NCBI RefSeq assembly: GCF_001311135.1
Contig: NZ_BBAG01000001.1
Coordinates: 186,001 to 250,000 of the forward strand
Direction: 5' to 3'
Length of the DNA stretch: 64,000 nt
Source of the DNA: Secundilactobacillus paracollinoides DSM 15502 = JCM 11969
GTDB taxonomy: Bacteria > Bacillota > Bacilli > Lactobacillales > Lactobacillaceae
The notes under the pieces: model-generated
The model's input: the letters and a program-made list of their open reading frames with translations, nothing else
Databases searched by the model: none
What the model was told of the DNA's origin: nothing
Translations under genes and position numbers: made by a program
Shown here: in pieces, positions 38,902 to 48,534 of the stretch
Position numbering within the stretch: the first letter of the stretch is position 1
How the letters are laid out: every line of letters starts with the position of its first letter

Positions 38902-39987
38902 ATGATGGCACAACGATTTTTAATACTTGAAGACGGGTCATCGTACCCAGGTGAAGGCTTTGGTGCAGGCGCCACAACCACTGGTGAACTTGTGTTTAAT
39001 ACCAGTATGTTGGGCTACCAAGAAATTGTGACCAATCAGATCTACCACAACCAGATTATTGTTTTTTCACAACCAACTATTGGCAGCATCGGCATCACTC
39101 ATGACAGTTATGAATCAATTTTGCCAACAGCCAAGGGGATGGTCGTGCGTGATGTATCGGATATCTCCAAAAACCGGCAGCGTTCCCTGTCCCTTGACCA
39201 GTTTTTAAAACAACACAACATTCCGGGCATCAGCGGGATCGATACCCGCCATCTGATTCGTCAGATTCAAAAGAACGGGACGATGAAGGGCAGCATTGTA
39301 GATGTGGATGACGACCACGCGTTTGACCAGCTGCACGCCACGGTACTGACCAATCAGCAAGTCGCCCAAGTGGCCACTCCGGCGCCGTACCCCAACCCCA
39401 ACAGCGGGTATAACGTTGTGGTTGTCGATTTTGGGTTAAAGCACGGGATCCTGAGGCAGTTGTCGCGACGGAACTGTAACGTCACCGTTCTGCCTTGTAA
39501 GACGGATGCCCAATCGATCATCAGCCTTGATCCGGACGGCGTCATTTTGTCGACTGGTCCAGGGTCACCGTTAGACTTACCTGAGAGCGTTTTGGACATG
39601 ATCAGAACGATTCAAGAACGCGTACCTCTATTCGCGATTGGGTTGGGACACGAACTTTTTGCGCTGGCAAATGGTGCCGAGATCACGGCGCTGCCGGTGG
39701 CACACCACGGTGCGAGTCACCCGATTCGTAAAATTATCACCAACGAGATCATTTATGCGCTTGAGGGTCAAGAATACGTCGTTGATGGCGAGTCGGTTGA
39801 CCGCGACCGGTTGATCACCACGTACCGCGATTTGATCGACAGTAGTATTCAGGGACTGCGGCACCGAGATTTCCCGGCTTTTTCAGTGCAGTTTTTCCCA
39901 GATGGCGCACCGGGGCCAAACGATTCGGTCGATCTCTTCGATGAATTTATTGAAATAATGGGCACACGAGAGGGTCTACATGGATAA
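38902..39987 (+). CDS. CarA-like protein with lost glutaminase triad
   Basis: Related along its length to the small subunit of carbamoyl phosphate synthase, which releases ammonia from glutamine. The N-terminal domain is recognisable (LVFNTSMLGYQEIVTNQIYH, GISGIDTRHLIRQIQ), and so is the class I amidotransferase fold (DPDGVILSTGPGSPLDLPE). The nucleophile motif CLGHQ reads GLGHE with Gly at residue 247, and the partner His and Glu read Phe 332 and Asp 334 (FSVQFFPDGAPGP). The QNHGYAV segment is also gone. It cannot work as a glutaminase in the known way. 361 residues, intact frame, ending inside the next gene. ATG-ATG start with only a weak GGA site. Probably a structural or sensory pseudoenzyme. 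Confidence 0.85.
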   Translation: MMAQRFLILEDGSSYPGEGFGAGATTTGELVFNTSMLGYQEIVTNQIYHNQIIVFSQPTIGSIGITHDSYESILPTAKGMVVRDVSDISKNRQRSLSLDQFLKQHNIPGISGIDTRHLIRQIQKNGTMKGSIVDVDDDHAFDQLHATVLTNQQVAQVATPAPYPNPNSGYNVVVVDFGLKHGILRQLSRRNCNVTVLPCKTDAQSIISLDPDGVILSTGPGSPLDLPESVLDMIRTIQERVPLFAIGLGHELFALANGAEITALPVAHHGASHPIRKIITNEIIYALEGQEYVVDGESVDRDRLITTYRDLIDSSIQGLRHRDFPAFSVQFFPDGAPGPNDSVDLFDEFIEIMGTREGLHG

Positions 39988-42517
39988 CGATATTCAAAAA
40001 ATTCTAATAATCGGTGGCGGTCCAACGGAAATTGGCCACGAAACAGAGCTGGACGCGGCCACATTACAAATGATCCAGGCGTTTCAGAAACTGGGTATTC
40101 GAACATTACTGATCGATAACAATCCATTTTCAGTTGCCCTTGAACGCGTGCAACCCACCAACATGTTTATCCAAGCGGTAACGGTGGAAAACGTGCAACG
40201 GATCATTGAAAAAGAGCATCCCGATGCTATTCTGCCAACGGTTGGTGGGGTTTTAGCCATCAGTGTGGTCCAGGAACTGCAAGAAAACGGTGTGTTAAGC
40301 GATAATGGGGTCCGCCTTTTGGGCATCCCATCCGAATCCATGGTTGACGTGAACAACCCAGACCGCATTAATGACGTTTTGCAACAGATCGGCGCACCCG
40401 TCATTTCCTCAGAAACGGTTGGCACGCTTGATGAGGCCGTTAGTGTGGCGATGCGGATCGGCTACCCGGTCATCGTTAAACCAGTGGCGCCAAAGCTCGA
40501 TACAAACCGAATTCTTTGCGACAACGAAGATGACCTGATCAACGCGGTGACCCAGGGGTTTGCCTGGTCCCGGTTTAGCCAATGTCTGATCGAACAGAGT
40601 ATTGTGGGCTATAAAGAAATTGAAATGGTGGCGATTCGTGATTTCACGGGCACGCAAGTCCTGATTGCAGGGCTGGAAAACATCGATCCTATCGGCATTC
40701 ACTCTGGTGATTCAATGGTCGTTGTGCCCACACAGACGTTGACGAACACTGAATATCAGCAATTGCGCGACATGACGTTTGCCATCAACAACAAGTTTAA
40801 TTTTACAGGTGTCAGCCATATTCATTTTGCGCTCGATGCGCAAAAAGAACTCTTTTACGTGACAAAAGTGACCCCCTACAACGATCGGGGGACGGCGCTG
40901 GCAGCGGTGGCGACTGGCTATCCGATTGCGACGGTAGCGGCGAGCTTATACCTCAACCTCAAACTCACTGAAGTGCGGTTGCCAGAGATCTTTCATTTTC
41001 GGCAAACGGCATTACTGGAGCCGACGGTTGATCACGTCGTCGTTCGAATCCCAATCTGGCCGTTTGAAGATATTCCCAACGCTGATCGCCACCTTGGCAC
41101 TGTTATGCGGTCAGTCGGCTCGACAATCGGTATCGGGCGCAGTGCTGAAGAAGCCATTCTAAAGGCATTGCGTTCCTCTCAATTTAGTCCTAAGGATGAA
41201 CTGCCTTCAATGAGTAACTTGTCTGATTCGCAGATCATCTCACAGTTAATTCATCCCTTGGCATCACGGATACTCGTGTTATTGGAAGCGTTAAGACGCG
41301 GCTACCAAGTTGATGAACTTAACGAACTCACCAAAATTGATCCGTTCTTCTTTTACAAGCTGAAGCATATCCTCGATATTGAAATTGAGATCAAGGATAA
41401 TCCGATGGGCGCTAAGTCACTGAAAAAGGGGCGTTATTACGGGTTTGGCGATGGGATGATCGCCCGTCTGTGGCGAACGGACATCGACAATGTCCGTCAA
41501 CTCGGGCGCGACCACGACGTCGTCCCCACCTACAAGGGGATTGAACCCACTGCTGCCGAATTTTTAGCCGAATCGACTGGCTACTACAGCACGTTTGAAT
41601 TCGAAAATGAATCCAACCGCCTTTCTGACCATAGTGCACTTGTGTTAGGTCGCGGTGGCAATCAGTTAGGACCCAACGCCTCGGCGGACTATTTTACGAC
41701 GAGCATGCTTAATCAACTCCGTAAGTCCGGGTACAAGACCATCATTATGAACACGAATCCAAACGCTGCTTCGTTAGTCGCGACGTTAACGGACAAACAG
41801 TACATTGATCCGATTCAGTTGGGTGACGTGCTCAATGTGATTGCAATCGAGCGACCGGAGATTATTTTTGTCCCCGGTAACCGGCACTATCTGACACGCG
41901 AATTGCGACGCCGTCATCTGCGCATCGCGGTGTTACCGCCCGACCAGGAGAAACGCAGTGAACTTGTTAATAACTACGCAACGATTGGGTTGGATCTCTT
42001 TATTACGAGAGATCACATCGTGCCGATCTTGGTGAGTGACCTGCGTTCTGACCAGGGAATGGCCACAACATTTGATCAAATCACTGTCATGAAAACGCCA
42101 GCCGAAATTGATGATACTCAGTTAGATCACATTTTGCAGCATGCAACTAACTACCTCATGAACGATCCACGTACCGGGTTAGTCCAAATGCTATATACAA
42201 TTAGTAATGGTCAACCCGCCTTTGCCGGTGTTCGACCAACTCGGTTAACAACGATTGCCTACTTGAATAAAGTCACCGGCATCAACTGGGTCCGGATGTT
42301 GATTCGGCAAGCACTTGGTGAAATTGACGAAAATTTAATCGCAAACTTGCCGCTTGATATTCATTCTGACCGCGTTGCAACCGTTCAGGGGACGTTCCCG
42401 TTCAAACAGTTGCAATTACCAACACAACTTGGGCTGACCACTCAGGAGGTGGGGGGACAAATTGCGTTTGGGAGTCATTCGCAGGCGGTTTTAGCAGATC
42501 AAGATAAGACTGACTAA
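39980..42517 (+). CDS. Truncated, divergent CarB-like protein
   Basis: Related to the large subunit of carbamoyl phosphate synthase but only 845 residues against about 1060. The first half follows the carboxyphosphate domain (IIGGGPTEIGHETELDA; ENIDPIGIHSGDSMVVVPTQTLT), and residues about 400-545 the oligomerisation domain. In the first ATP-grasp site the metal ligands equivalent to E. coli Gln285, Glu299 and Asn301 read His 282, Lys 296 and Thr 298, and the glycine-rich loop reads PVAPKLDTNRI. In the second, Glu841 and Asn843 read Gly 750 and Arg 752, the domain is shortened, and the C-terminal allosteric domain is absent. Frame intact for 2.5 kb; overlaps the CarA-like gene by eight bases. 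Confidence 0.85.
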   Translation: MDNDIQKILIIGGGPTEIGHETELDAATLQMIQAFQKLGIRTLLIDNNPFSVALERVQPTNMFIQAVTVENVQRIIEKEHPDAILPTVGGVLAISVVQELQENGVLSDNGVRLLGIPSESMVDVNNPDRINDVLQQIGAPVISSETVGTLDEAVSVAMRIGYPVIVKPVAPKLDTNRILCDNEDDLINAVTQGFAWSRFSQCLIEQSIVGYKEIEMVAIRDFTGTQVLIAGLENIDPIGIHSGDSMVVVPTQTLTNTEYQQLRDMTFAINNKFNFTGVSHIHFALDAQKELFYVTKVTPYNDRGTALAAVATGYPIATVAASLYLNLKLTEVRLPEIFHFRQTALLEPTVDHVVVRIPIWPFEDIPNADRHLGTVMRSVGSTIGIGRSAEEAILKALRSSQFSPKDELPSMSNLSDSQIISQLIHPLASRILVLLEALRRGYQVDELNELTKIDPFFFYKLKHILDIEIEIKDNPMGAKSLKKGRYYGFGDGMIARLWRTDIDNVRQLGRDHDVVPTYKGIEPTAAEFLAESTGYYSTFEFENESNRLSDHSALVLGRGGNQLGPNASADYFTTSMLNQLRKSGYKTIIMNTNPNAASLVATLTDKQYIDPIQLGDVLNVIAIERPEIIFVPGNRHYLTRELRRRHLRIAVLPPDQEKRSELVNNYATIGLDLFITRDHIVPILVSDLRSDQGMATTFDQITVMKTPAEIDDTQLDHILQHATNYLMNDPRTGLVQMLYTISNGQPAFAGVRPTRLTTIAYLNKVTGINWVRMLIRQALGEIDENLIANLPLDIHSDRVATVQGTFPFKQLQLPTQLGLTTQEVGGQIAFGSHSQAVLADQDKTD

Positions 42518-42526
42518 ATGCAGAGT

Positions 42527-42565
42527 AACCAAAAAGAGATGCCATAGTGGCATCTCTTTTTGGTT
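42527..42565. terminator. Bidirectional terminator after the CarB-like gene
   Basis: AACCAAAAAGAGATGCCA pairs perfectly with TGGCATCTCTTTTTGGTT around a two-base centre. It closes the pyrR operon and also the leftward rqcH gene. Confidence 0.92.
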
Positions 42566-42583
42566 TGAACCGGTTACCTCATT

Positions 42584-44301
42584 TTATTGTTTCACCATGC
42601 GGCCCTCAACAAAGGCACGATCAGGCGTTACATACAACGTTTTTTGGCCTTCATAAATCACATAGCCCGGTTTGGTGCCATTCGGTTTCTTAATCCGTTT
42701 GACCTGAACATAGTCTACTGGAACAGAGCTGGATTGGCGTGCCTTGGAATAGTAAGCTGCAATGTTGGCTGCTGCAAGCAGCGTTTCATTAGACGGATTG
42801 GCGTCATGGATGATTACGTGCGAGCCAGGCATGTTCTTAACGTGCAGCCAAATATCAGTTTTGGCTGCACTATGCAGGGTCAACTGTTCATTTTGCAGAT
42901 TGTTTTTCCCGACCTCGATCTTGGTCCCATCTTCAGCCTGGAAGATCTCTGGTTTCGACACGCGTTGGCGCTTCTTCTTTTGATTCTTCCGGTGCTCGTG
43001 GTCACGCAGATAGCCGCCCTGTTGCAGTTCCAGCTTAATATCAGCGAGATCCTTCGGCGCAGCAAGTTCGATTTGCGATTGAATGTTATCAAGATAGGTG
43101 ATCTCAGCGTTGGTTTTATCGATCTGCTCCGTCACATACTGCACCGCATTCTTCAGCTTGTTGTAACGCTTTGAAGTATTTTTGCTGCATTTTGCGAGGG
43201 ACTGATCTGATTTGATAAGGAAATCGTCATCGGTTTTTCATTGTCGTAGAAGTTCGGCAGTGAAATGCTGGTCATTCCCCGTTCAACCTGATGTAAGTAT
43301 GTCGTTAACAGCTCGCCCTTGATTCGGAACTCATCTGCATTCTCAGTTGCGGCCATGGTCTGTTGAAGCTTTTTGAGCTTAGTCCGATTCTTTTTGAGCT
43401 CGTTTTTAACCACGTGAATCAACGTGCTGCCTTGTTGCTGGACCCGGTCACGTTCGGCCCGGTCCTGATAGTAGAAATCAAGCAGGCTACTCAACGTGTT
43501 GAAGGATTGGGTCGTCGTGCCATCGTCTTCAATATAAGGGAAGGCAGTGAAACTCGTTTTATTCTTGGCAGTCACAACAAGGGTCGGTTCCGGTGTTTCA
43601 AAGCGCTTAAAGAATGCTGTAAATTCAGCGTCACTGTCAGTGGATTGGTGCAACTGACGGGCGAGTCCAAGCGCAGTGTCCTTGCCAAGACCCTGATACG
43701 TTTTTTGCAGTTGTTGCGCCAACACCGTTTCGTTTGGGTAATCTTTGACTAGGGCTGTCAGCACCTCAACAGGGCCGGTAAAGGGATCACGAAGATCCTG
43801 CGCCGGGGGATTAATATAGGTCCCGCCAGGTAACAGTGTCCGGTAACGATTCTGGTCAGGATGCACGTGTTTAATGGCATCTAAGATGGTCATGTCGCTG
43901 GTGTCGATTAAAATGACGTTACTATGCCGCGCCATAATTTCAATAATGAGGCGAAGATTAATCTGATCACCTAATTCATTTCGACTGGTGAAGTCTAAGT
44001 TAACGACCCGGTCGTTAGCGGGTTGGGTGACACTGCTTAAAATGGCACCGCTGAGATACTTACGCATCATCATGGTGTAGTTTGTCGGCACCACGGGGTT
44101 AACGTACGGAATTTGCGTCGTTTGAATACGTGCAAAGGTTGGGTTCGCTGATAACAAGAGGGGGTAACTGGTCCGGTTTGCACGAATGGTTAAAATAATT
44201 TCGTTGTCGTAAGGTTGATTCACCTTAGAGACCCGGCCACCAGCAAGCGTCTGATTCAGTTCACCAACCATAGCATGGGTAAATACACCATCAAAAGACA
44301 T
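42584..44301 (-). CDS. rqcH: RqcH (NFACT family) ribosome quality control protein, two adjacent frameshifts
   Basis: Binds stalled 50S subunits with peptidyl-tRNA and recruits alanyl-tRNA to add C-terminal Ala tails; also annotated as fibronectin-binding protein FbpA. The NFACT-N domain begins MSFDGVFTHAMVGEL and contains RLIIEIMARHSNVIL, a helix-hairpin-helix and a long coiled coil follow (about residues 280-420), and the NFACT-R domain has TDIWLHVKNMPGSHVII. The frame changes twice within about 15 bases near 43172-43186; removing one A from each of two A runs gives NAAKYFKRYNKLKNAV. Repaired length of about 570 residues is normal. Confidence 0.92.
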
Positions 44302-44404
44302 GTGTTCACTTCCTTAATAAATAGAAAAGAGTTATAACGGTCATTTTTTCGCATACGTACACTAGTATACAGATTTGGGTGGGGAGTGGCAAGGAAAGTG
44401 GTCA

Positions 44405-44527
44405 GAGAGCGGAGCAAGGCGTTTTGAGGGCGGAGCATAAGTAACTCTGGTCAGAAAAGTCCGGGCCTGACTTTTTTGACCAGAGTTACTTATGCAGTAG
44501 CGCTCAGCCTTGCGAAACTCGTTTAGT
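44405..44527 (+). repeat. Palindromic intergenic repeat, copy E
   Basis: Starts GAGAGCGGAGCAAGGCG and ends CGAAACTCGTTTAG. Core stem AAGTAACTCTGGTCAGAAAA is matched by its complement around CCGGGCC, with CAAGGC pairing with GCCTTG outside it. Confidence 0.8.
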
Positions 44528-44820
44528 CAACGTAAATAGGAAGAACACCGACGCATAAACACTATGGCCACAAAAAAGGCTGGCCCAACATAGCCACTCA
44601 ACGCTCTGTGAAATACAGCATAAAAAAGAACAATCACTGTTAAAACGCACCAATGCAATCCCCCAGACGCTCCAGTCAACACACGCATCCTACTCAATAA
44701 CACCACCAATAACCCCAAAAACGTAGAAGCCAACAAAGCACCTACCCAGCGCCAAACAATCCACGATAACCCCAATTCCACCACCACCCACAACCGCCTT
44801 TTGCACACTACAACCCGCAC
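44527..44820 (-). CDS. Hypothetical small membrane protein, doubtful
   Basis: Possible 97-residue protein with about three hydrophobic segments (LGLSWIVWRWVGALLASTFL; WCVLTVIVLFYAVF; YVGPAFFVAIVFM). The coding strand is strikingly rich in G and T and poor in C and A, unlike every neighbour. The only start is a GTG with no ribosome site, and TATAAT-like sequence lies upstream at the marR promoter. It may be a remnant of a transferred membrane gene, a real leaderless gene, or chance hydrophobicity from the skewed composition. No family is recognised. Confidence 0.25.
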   Translation of the reverse strand: MRVVVCKRRLWVVVELGLSWIVWRWVGALLASTFLGLLVVLLSRMRVLTGASGGLHWCVLTVIVLFYAVFHRALSGYVGPAFFVAIVFMRRCSSYLR

Positions 44821-44915
44821 CCCAAAGCCATCTCACAGACAACCGACTAGGCACATCCCACAAAAAGATGTATAATACAATCAGCACATACTGCATCACA
44901 AGGGAGGGGCTTTTA

Positions 44916-45374
44916 TTGGACAATATCCTAGATATTTTAAATACATCGGCAAAGAATCTGCAGCAGCAGACGACCAAGATCACGAAAAAGTACCACGTCA
45001 CGATTGCGGAGTGGAAGTTACTGCGTCAGATCGACGCGAACATTATTACACAGGATGCGATGGCAGGTGCCTTGCAGCTCGACACGTCAACGCTGAGTCG
45101 CCAGCTCAAAAACTTATCCACCAAGGAACTGGTCAGCAAGACCGCCGTTGGGAAAGATCGTCGACAGCTTGAATATGCTTTGACCACAACGGGGCAAGAT
45201 GCGCTGACGGGGATCAACCAGGCGTACGACACACTTGTCGATGCCATTTTTCACTACTGGCCAAACGATGAGCAGGAGATGTTGCGCATCATGTTAAAGC
45301 GGCTGGATCGTAGTCTGCAAAAAGCCACTGTGACTTCGGGGGAAGACACAGCGGACGAGAAAACGCATTCTTAG
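44916..45374 (+). CDS. MarR-family transcriptional regulator
   Basis: Dimeric winged-helix regulator, 152 residues from a TTG eight bases after GGGAGG. The recognition region is DAMAGALQLDTSTLSRQLKNLSTKELVSKT, and the wing KDRRQLEYALTTTGQDAL is typical. N- and C-terminal helices form the dimer interface. The longer frame with 16 extra residues passes through the ribosome site and is rejected. No transporter or enzyme is in the same operon; the DegV gene follows after 100 bases. Ligand and targets unknown. Confidence 0.88.
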   Translation: MDNILDILNTSAKNLQQQTTKITKKYHVTIAEWKLLRQIDANIITQDAMAGALQLDTSTLSRQLKNLSTKELVSKTAVGKDRRQLEYALTTTGQDALTGINQAYDTLVDAIFHYWPNDEQEMLRIMLKRLDRSLQKATVTSGEDTADEKTHS

Positions 45375-45477
45375 CGCAGGTTTAGCAATTTGACCGCAAA
45401 CCTGTTAGAATGGGTTACATATCATTTATGACAGCATTTAATAAATTGAAATTTAACTAAAGAAACGGGTGTTTTGT

Positions 45478-46343
45478 ATGAAAATAGCTGTGGTCACAGA
45501 CAGTACCAGCTATTTATCAACAGAGGAAGTTGAACGTTACCACATTCATGTTGTGCCCATTCCGGTTGTCATCGACGGCCGTTCCTATAATGAGGGCGTT
45601 GATATCACACTGGATGAATTCTGGGAGAAATTGCGGAATTCAAAATCCTTTCCAAGCACGTCGCAACCCCCAATGGGTGAAATGATTCAGCTCTATCAAC
45701 AGCTGGGCGATGAGGGATACGATACGATCATCAGTATTCATCTCGCAAGTACCATCTCTGGATTTGTGAATTCGTTGCGAGACGTCAACAGTCAGCTGAC
45801 AAATACGAAGGTGATCGTTTACGACTCCCAAATTACCGTTAAGCTGATGGGGTATTTAGCCATTGAAGCGGCTCGGATGGCTGATAAGGCGCCGATGCAG
45901 ATCAAATTATTGCCCGGCTGGATGACGTTCGGTCCACCATTGACGAAGTCTTCATCGTGGATGATCTCCAACACCTTGTTCGCGGTGGTCGGCTGTCAAA
46001 TGCGTCTGCGTTTATTGGCAGCATTTTAAAAATTAAGCCGCTGTTGACCTTCGATGATGAAACACACGAAATTGTGGCGTTTGAAAAAGTGCGGTCGCGT
46101 AAAAAAGCGCTGACCCGGGTCGAAGAGATCTTCAGTGAAGCTGTCAGCAAAGTGGATTACCCGTTGTGGGCCATTGTCATCAACGGGAACGACCCTGATG
46201 GCGGGAATAATTGGCTAAAAACAATTCATGAAAAATTTCCGCAAGTTAAAATTGAAACAGGTTACTTTGGTCCGGTTATCGGAACCCATCTGGGCGAAAA
46301 GTCATTAGCCTTGGCCTGGCTCAAAGATATCTATAAAGCCTAA
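45478..46343 (+). CDS. DegV family fatty-acid-binding protein (FakB-like), one frameshift
   Basis: DegV proteins bind a fatty acid and in many Firmicutes present it to the kinase FakA for use in phospholipids. MKIAVVTDSTSYLS begins the EDD fold, PSTSQPPMGEM and ISIHLASTISGF are the ligand-contact signatures, and FIVDDLQHLVRGGRLSNASAFIGSIL is the second domain core with the conserved GGR. The frame is lost near 45907; one A restored gives MQIKIIARLDDVRSTIDEVF. Repaired length is 289 residues. No fakA is in the window. The ribosome site is weak. Confidence 0.9.
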
Positions 46344-46377
46344 TTATTGGTATTAGCACTTATTTAAATGAAACATC

Positions 46378-46418
46378 TCTCAAAACCACAGCGCCCCAGT
46401 CGGTCTGTGGTTTTGATG
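46378..46418 (+). terminator. Hairpin after degV
   Basis: TCAAAACCACA pairs with TGTGGTTTTGA around a 15-base loop. The T run is short. Confidence 0.6.
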
Positions 46419-46525
46419 TTTGGTCACAATGCGCTTTAGCAGATGATCATTACAAATAACAACTACTGGCATTAAGGTTACGATGGCGCTATAATTTGGC
46501 ATCACAATAAGATTGGAGCGACACC

Positions 46526-47494
46526 GTGTTCGCCATTATCATTGCCCTGGCCGTTGGCGTGGGGTTACCGATTCAAACGAGTATCAATTCCCGCTTACGC
46601 AGCGTTTTAGGGTCCCCATTTTCAGCATCATTTATTTCGTTTTCCGTTGGCACGATTTTTTTAGCCATTATGAGTTTAATCGTCGTTCATACATTGGTAT
46701 TTTTACCGTCGCTGCTGACATCTGAACCCATCTGGCTGTGGTTTGGCGGGCTATTTGGTGTCGTTTATTTAACCGGAAATATCTTGTTATTTCCAAAGCT
46801 CGGCAGCGTTCAGATAGTGATCATGCCGGTTCTGGGCCAGATCATCGCCGGACTAGCTATCGATAACTACGGTTGGTTTCATTCACCGATCAGCCACATC
46901 ACGCTAGTTAGTGCCTCAGGTGCACTGTTGGTCATTCTTGGTGTCATTGGGACTGTCGCCGGCAAACGTGGGATTGCTGAAGGTCATGAAGTTTTGGATC
47001 AAGAAGGTGCAGCCCCCATCTCGGAAACGACTGAAGCGCACGGTATCGAAGCGTGGCTTTGGCGTCTGCTTGGTGTTTTTGCCGGAATGTTGAGCGCTTC
47101 GCAGACAGCAATCAACGGCTACCTCGGTGCCGTGTTGCAGTCAAAAATCCAGGCGGCGTTCGTCTCGTTCTTTGTCGGAACAGTCGTGCTGCTGATCATC
47201 GTGTTGATCTTACGGCCACCATTTCATTTACACAGTTTACGGACTGAACATCATCCGTGGTGGATGTGGATCGGCGGCCTCATCGGTGCGTTGTTTGTGC
47301 TCGCAAACGTCTATCTCGTTCCGGTTATCGGGACTGGACTGGCCGTTGTGATTACGTTGATCGGGTTGATGGCTGGCGGCCTGTTGATCGATCAATTCGG
47401 CTGGTTAGGGGCTAAGCAAAATCGCGTCACCGTTTGGCAACTTGTCAGTTTGATCGTGATGGTTGCTGGCGTTGTGCTCATCCGACTGGTATAG
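46526..47494 (+). CDS. DMT-superfamily transporter (two DUF606/YdcZ repeats)
   Basis: Ten-helix membrane protein made of two DUF606 (YdcZ) units, roughly residues 1-145 and 175-322. Each unit has the family pattern: IIALAVGVGLPIQTSINSRL and LLGVFAGMLSASQTAINGYL at the start, then ASFISFSVGTIFL and AAFVSFFVGTVVL. A cytoplasmic linker (EGHEVLDQEGAAPISETTEA) joins them. Many relatives are single units, so this is an internal duplication or fusion. The GTG start is eight bases after TTGGAG. Substrate unknown. Frame intact. Confidence 0.85.
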   Translation: MFAIIIALAVGVGLPIQTSINSRLRSVLGSPFSASFISFSVGTIFLAIMSLIVVHTLVFLPSLLTSEPIWLWFGGLFGVVYLTGNILLFPKLGSVQIVIMPVLGQIIAGLAIDNYGWFHSPISHITLVSASGALLVILGVIGTVAGKRGIAEGHEVLDQEGAAPISETTEAHGIEAWLWRLLGVFAGMLSASQTAINGYLGAVLQSKIQAAFVSFFVGTVVLLIIVLILRPPFHLHSLRTEHHPWWMWIGGLIGALFVLANVYLVPVIGTGLAVVITLIGLMAGGLLIDQFGWLGAKQNRVTVWQLVSLIVMVAGVVLIRLV

Positions 47495-47608
47495 TAAAAG
47501 TTAAAGTTTTAACAAGATACAGGGGACCTGACTTGAAATGGCCACCCGGGTTAGGCGTAAACTAGACCTAGCCACTAAACTAAGCGCATTTTAAAAAGGG
47601 GAACTGAT

Positions 47609-48452
47609 ATGAACTTAACATTCAAATTTGATGACGAGATTACGGTCAACCGGCTAGGATTTGGGACCATGCAACTGCCTGGCACGGGTGTCTGGGGGCC
47701 AGCTGATGATGAAGCAAACGCCGTGAACGTCATTACAACAGCAATCGACCACGGCGTCGACTTTATCGATACGGCGGATTCATATGGCCCGCTCTTTGCC
47801 AACATCTACCTGAAAAGAGCGCTAGCACAACGCTGACAACCATGTTCTGGTGGCCACCAAAGTTGGGTTTACGCGTCAGGGACCCAGTGAATGGACCGAA
47901 TTAGGCAATCCAGCCTACCTGCGTCAACAAGTTGAAGAAAACCTGTTCTCCTTGGGCTTGGACCACATTGATCTGTTGCAGCTGCACCGCATCGATGCCA
48001 ACTACTCGTTAGAAGACCAGATCGGTGAACTGGCAAAAATGCAGCAGGAGGGAAAGATCAAGCATATCGGCTTGAGTCAGGTCTCCATTTATCAGCTGAA
48101 GTCGGCACAAAAGATCACGCCGATCGTGTCAGTTCAAAACCGCTATAATTTAATCGATCGTGCGGATGAAGATGTGCTGAACTATGCGGACGAGAATCAC
48201 ATTGCGTTCATTCCTTGGTTCCCATTAGCGACTGGTAAACTGACGGACGACAGTCAATTGACAACAATTGCCAAGAAATACGACGCAACACCGTCACAAA
48301 TTGCCTTGGCTTGGCTATTAAAGCGGTCTGAGGTCATCCTGCCAATTCCAGGAACTTCGTCAAGTGAACACGTCATCAGTAACGTTGCAGCTCAAAATAT
48401 TGCGTTAAGCGACGCAGATTTTGATGTGTTAAGTAAAATGAGTACAAAATAG
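47609..48452 (+). CDS. Aldo/keto reductase, one frameshift
   Basis: NADPH-dependent oxidoreductase with a TIM barrel. The catalytic tetrad is visible: Asp in FIDTADSYGP, Tyr of the same motif, Lys in VATKVGFTRQGP and His in DLLQLHRID; C-terminal WLLKRSEVILPIPGTSS binds the cofactor phosphate. The frame is lost near 47835 between YLKRALAQ and DNHVLVATKVG, where one base has to be removed or two added. About 281 residues repaired. The ATG follows AAGGGG by seven bases. Closest to YdbC/YakC-type reductases; substrate unknown. It ends before a strong terminator. Confidence 0.9.
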
Positions 48453-48469
48453 GCATAGATTTAAACAAA

Positions 48470-48518
48470 ATAACGCCACCTCAAAAGTCTAACTCGATCT
48501 TTGAGATGGCGTTTTTTC
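48470..48518. terminator. Bidirectional terminator between the aldo/keto reductase and LysR genes
   Basis: AACGCCACCTCAAA pairs with TTTGAGATGGCGTT and is followed by TTTTTT. Confidence 0.85.
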
Positions 48519-48534
48519 GATGTTCAGTACCCAG

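Noticed and set aside
42587-43174. 195-codon frame antisense to rqcH
   Set aside because: It lies fully within rqcH, spans the repaired frameshift, and has no family features or ribosome site.
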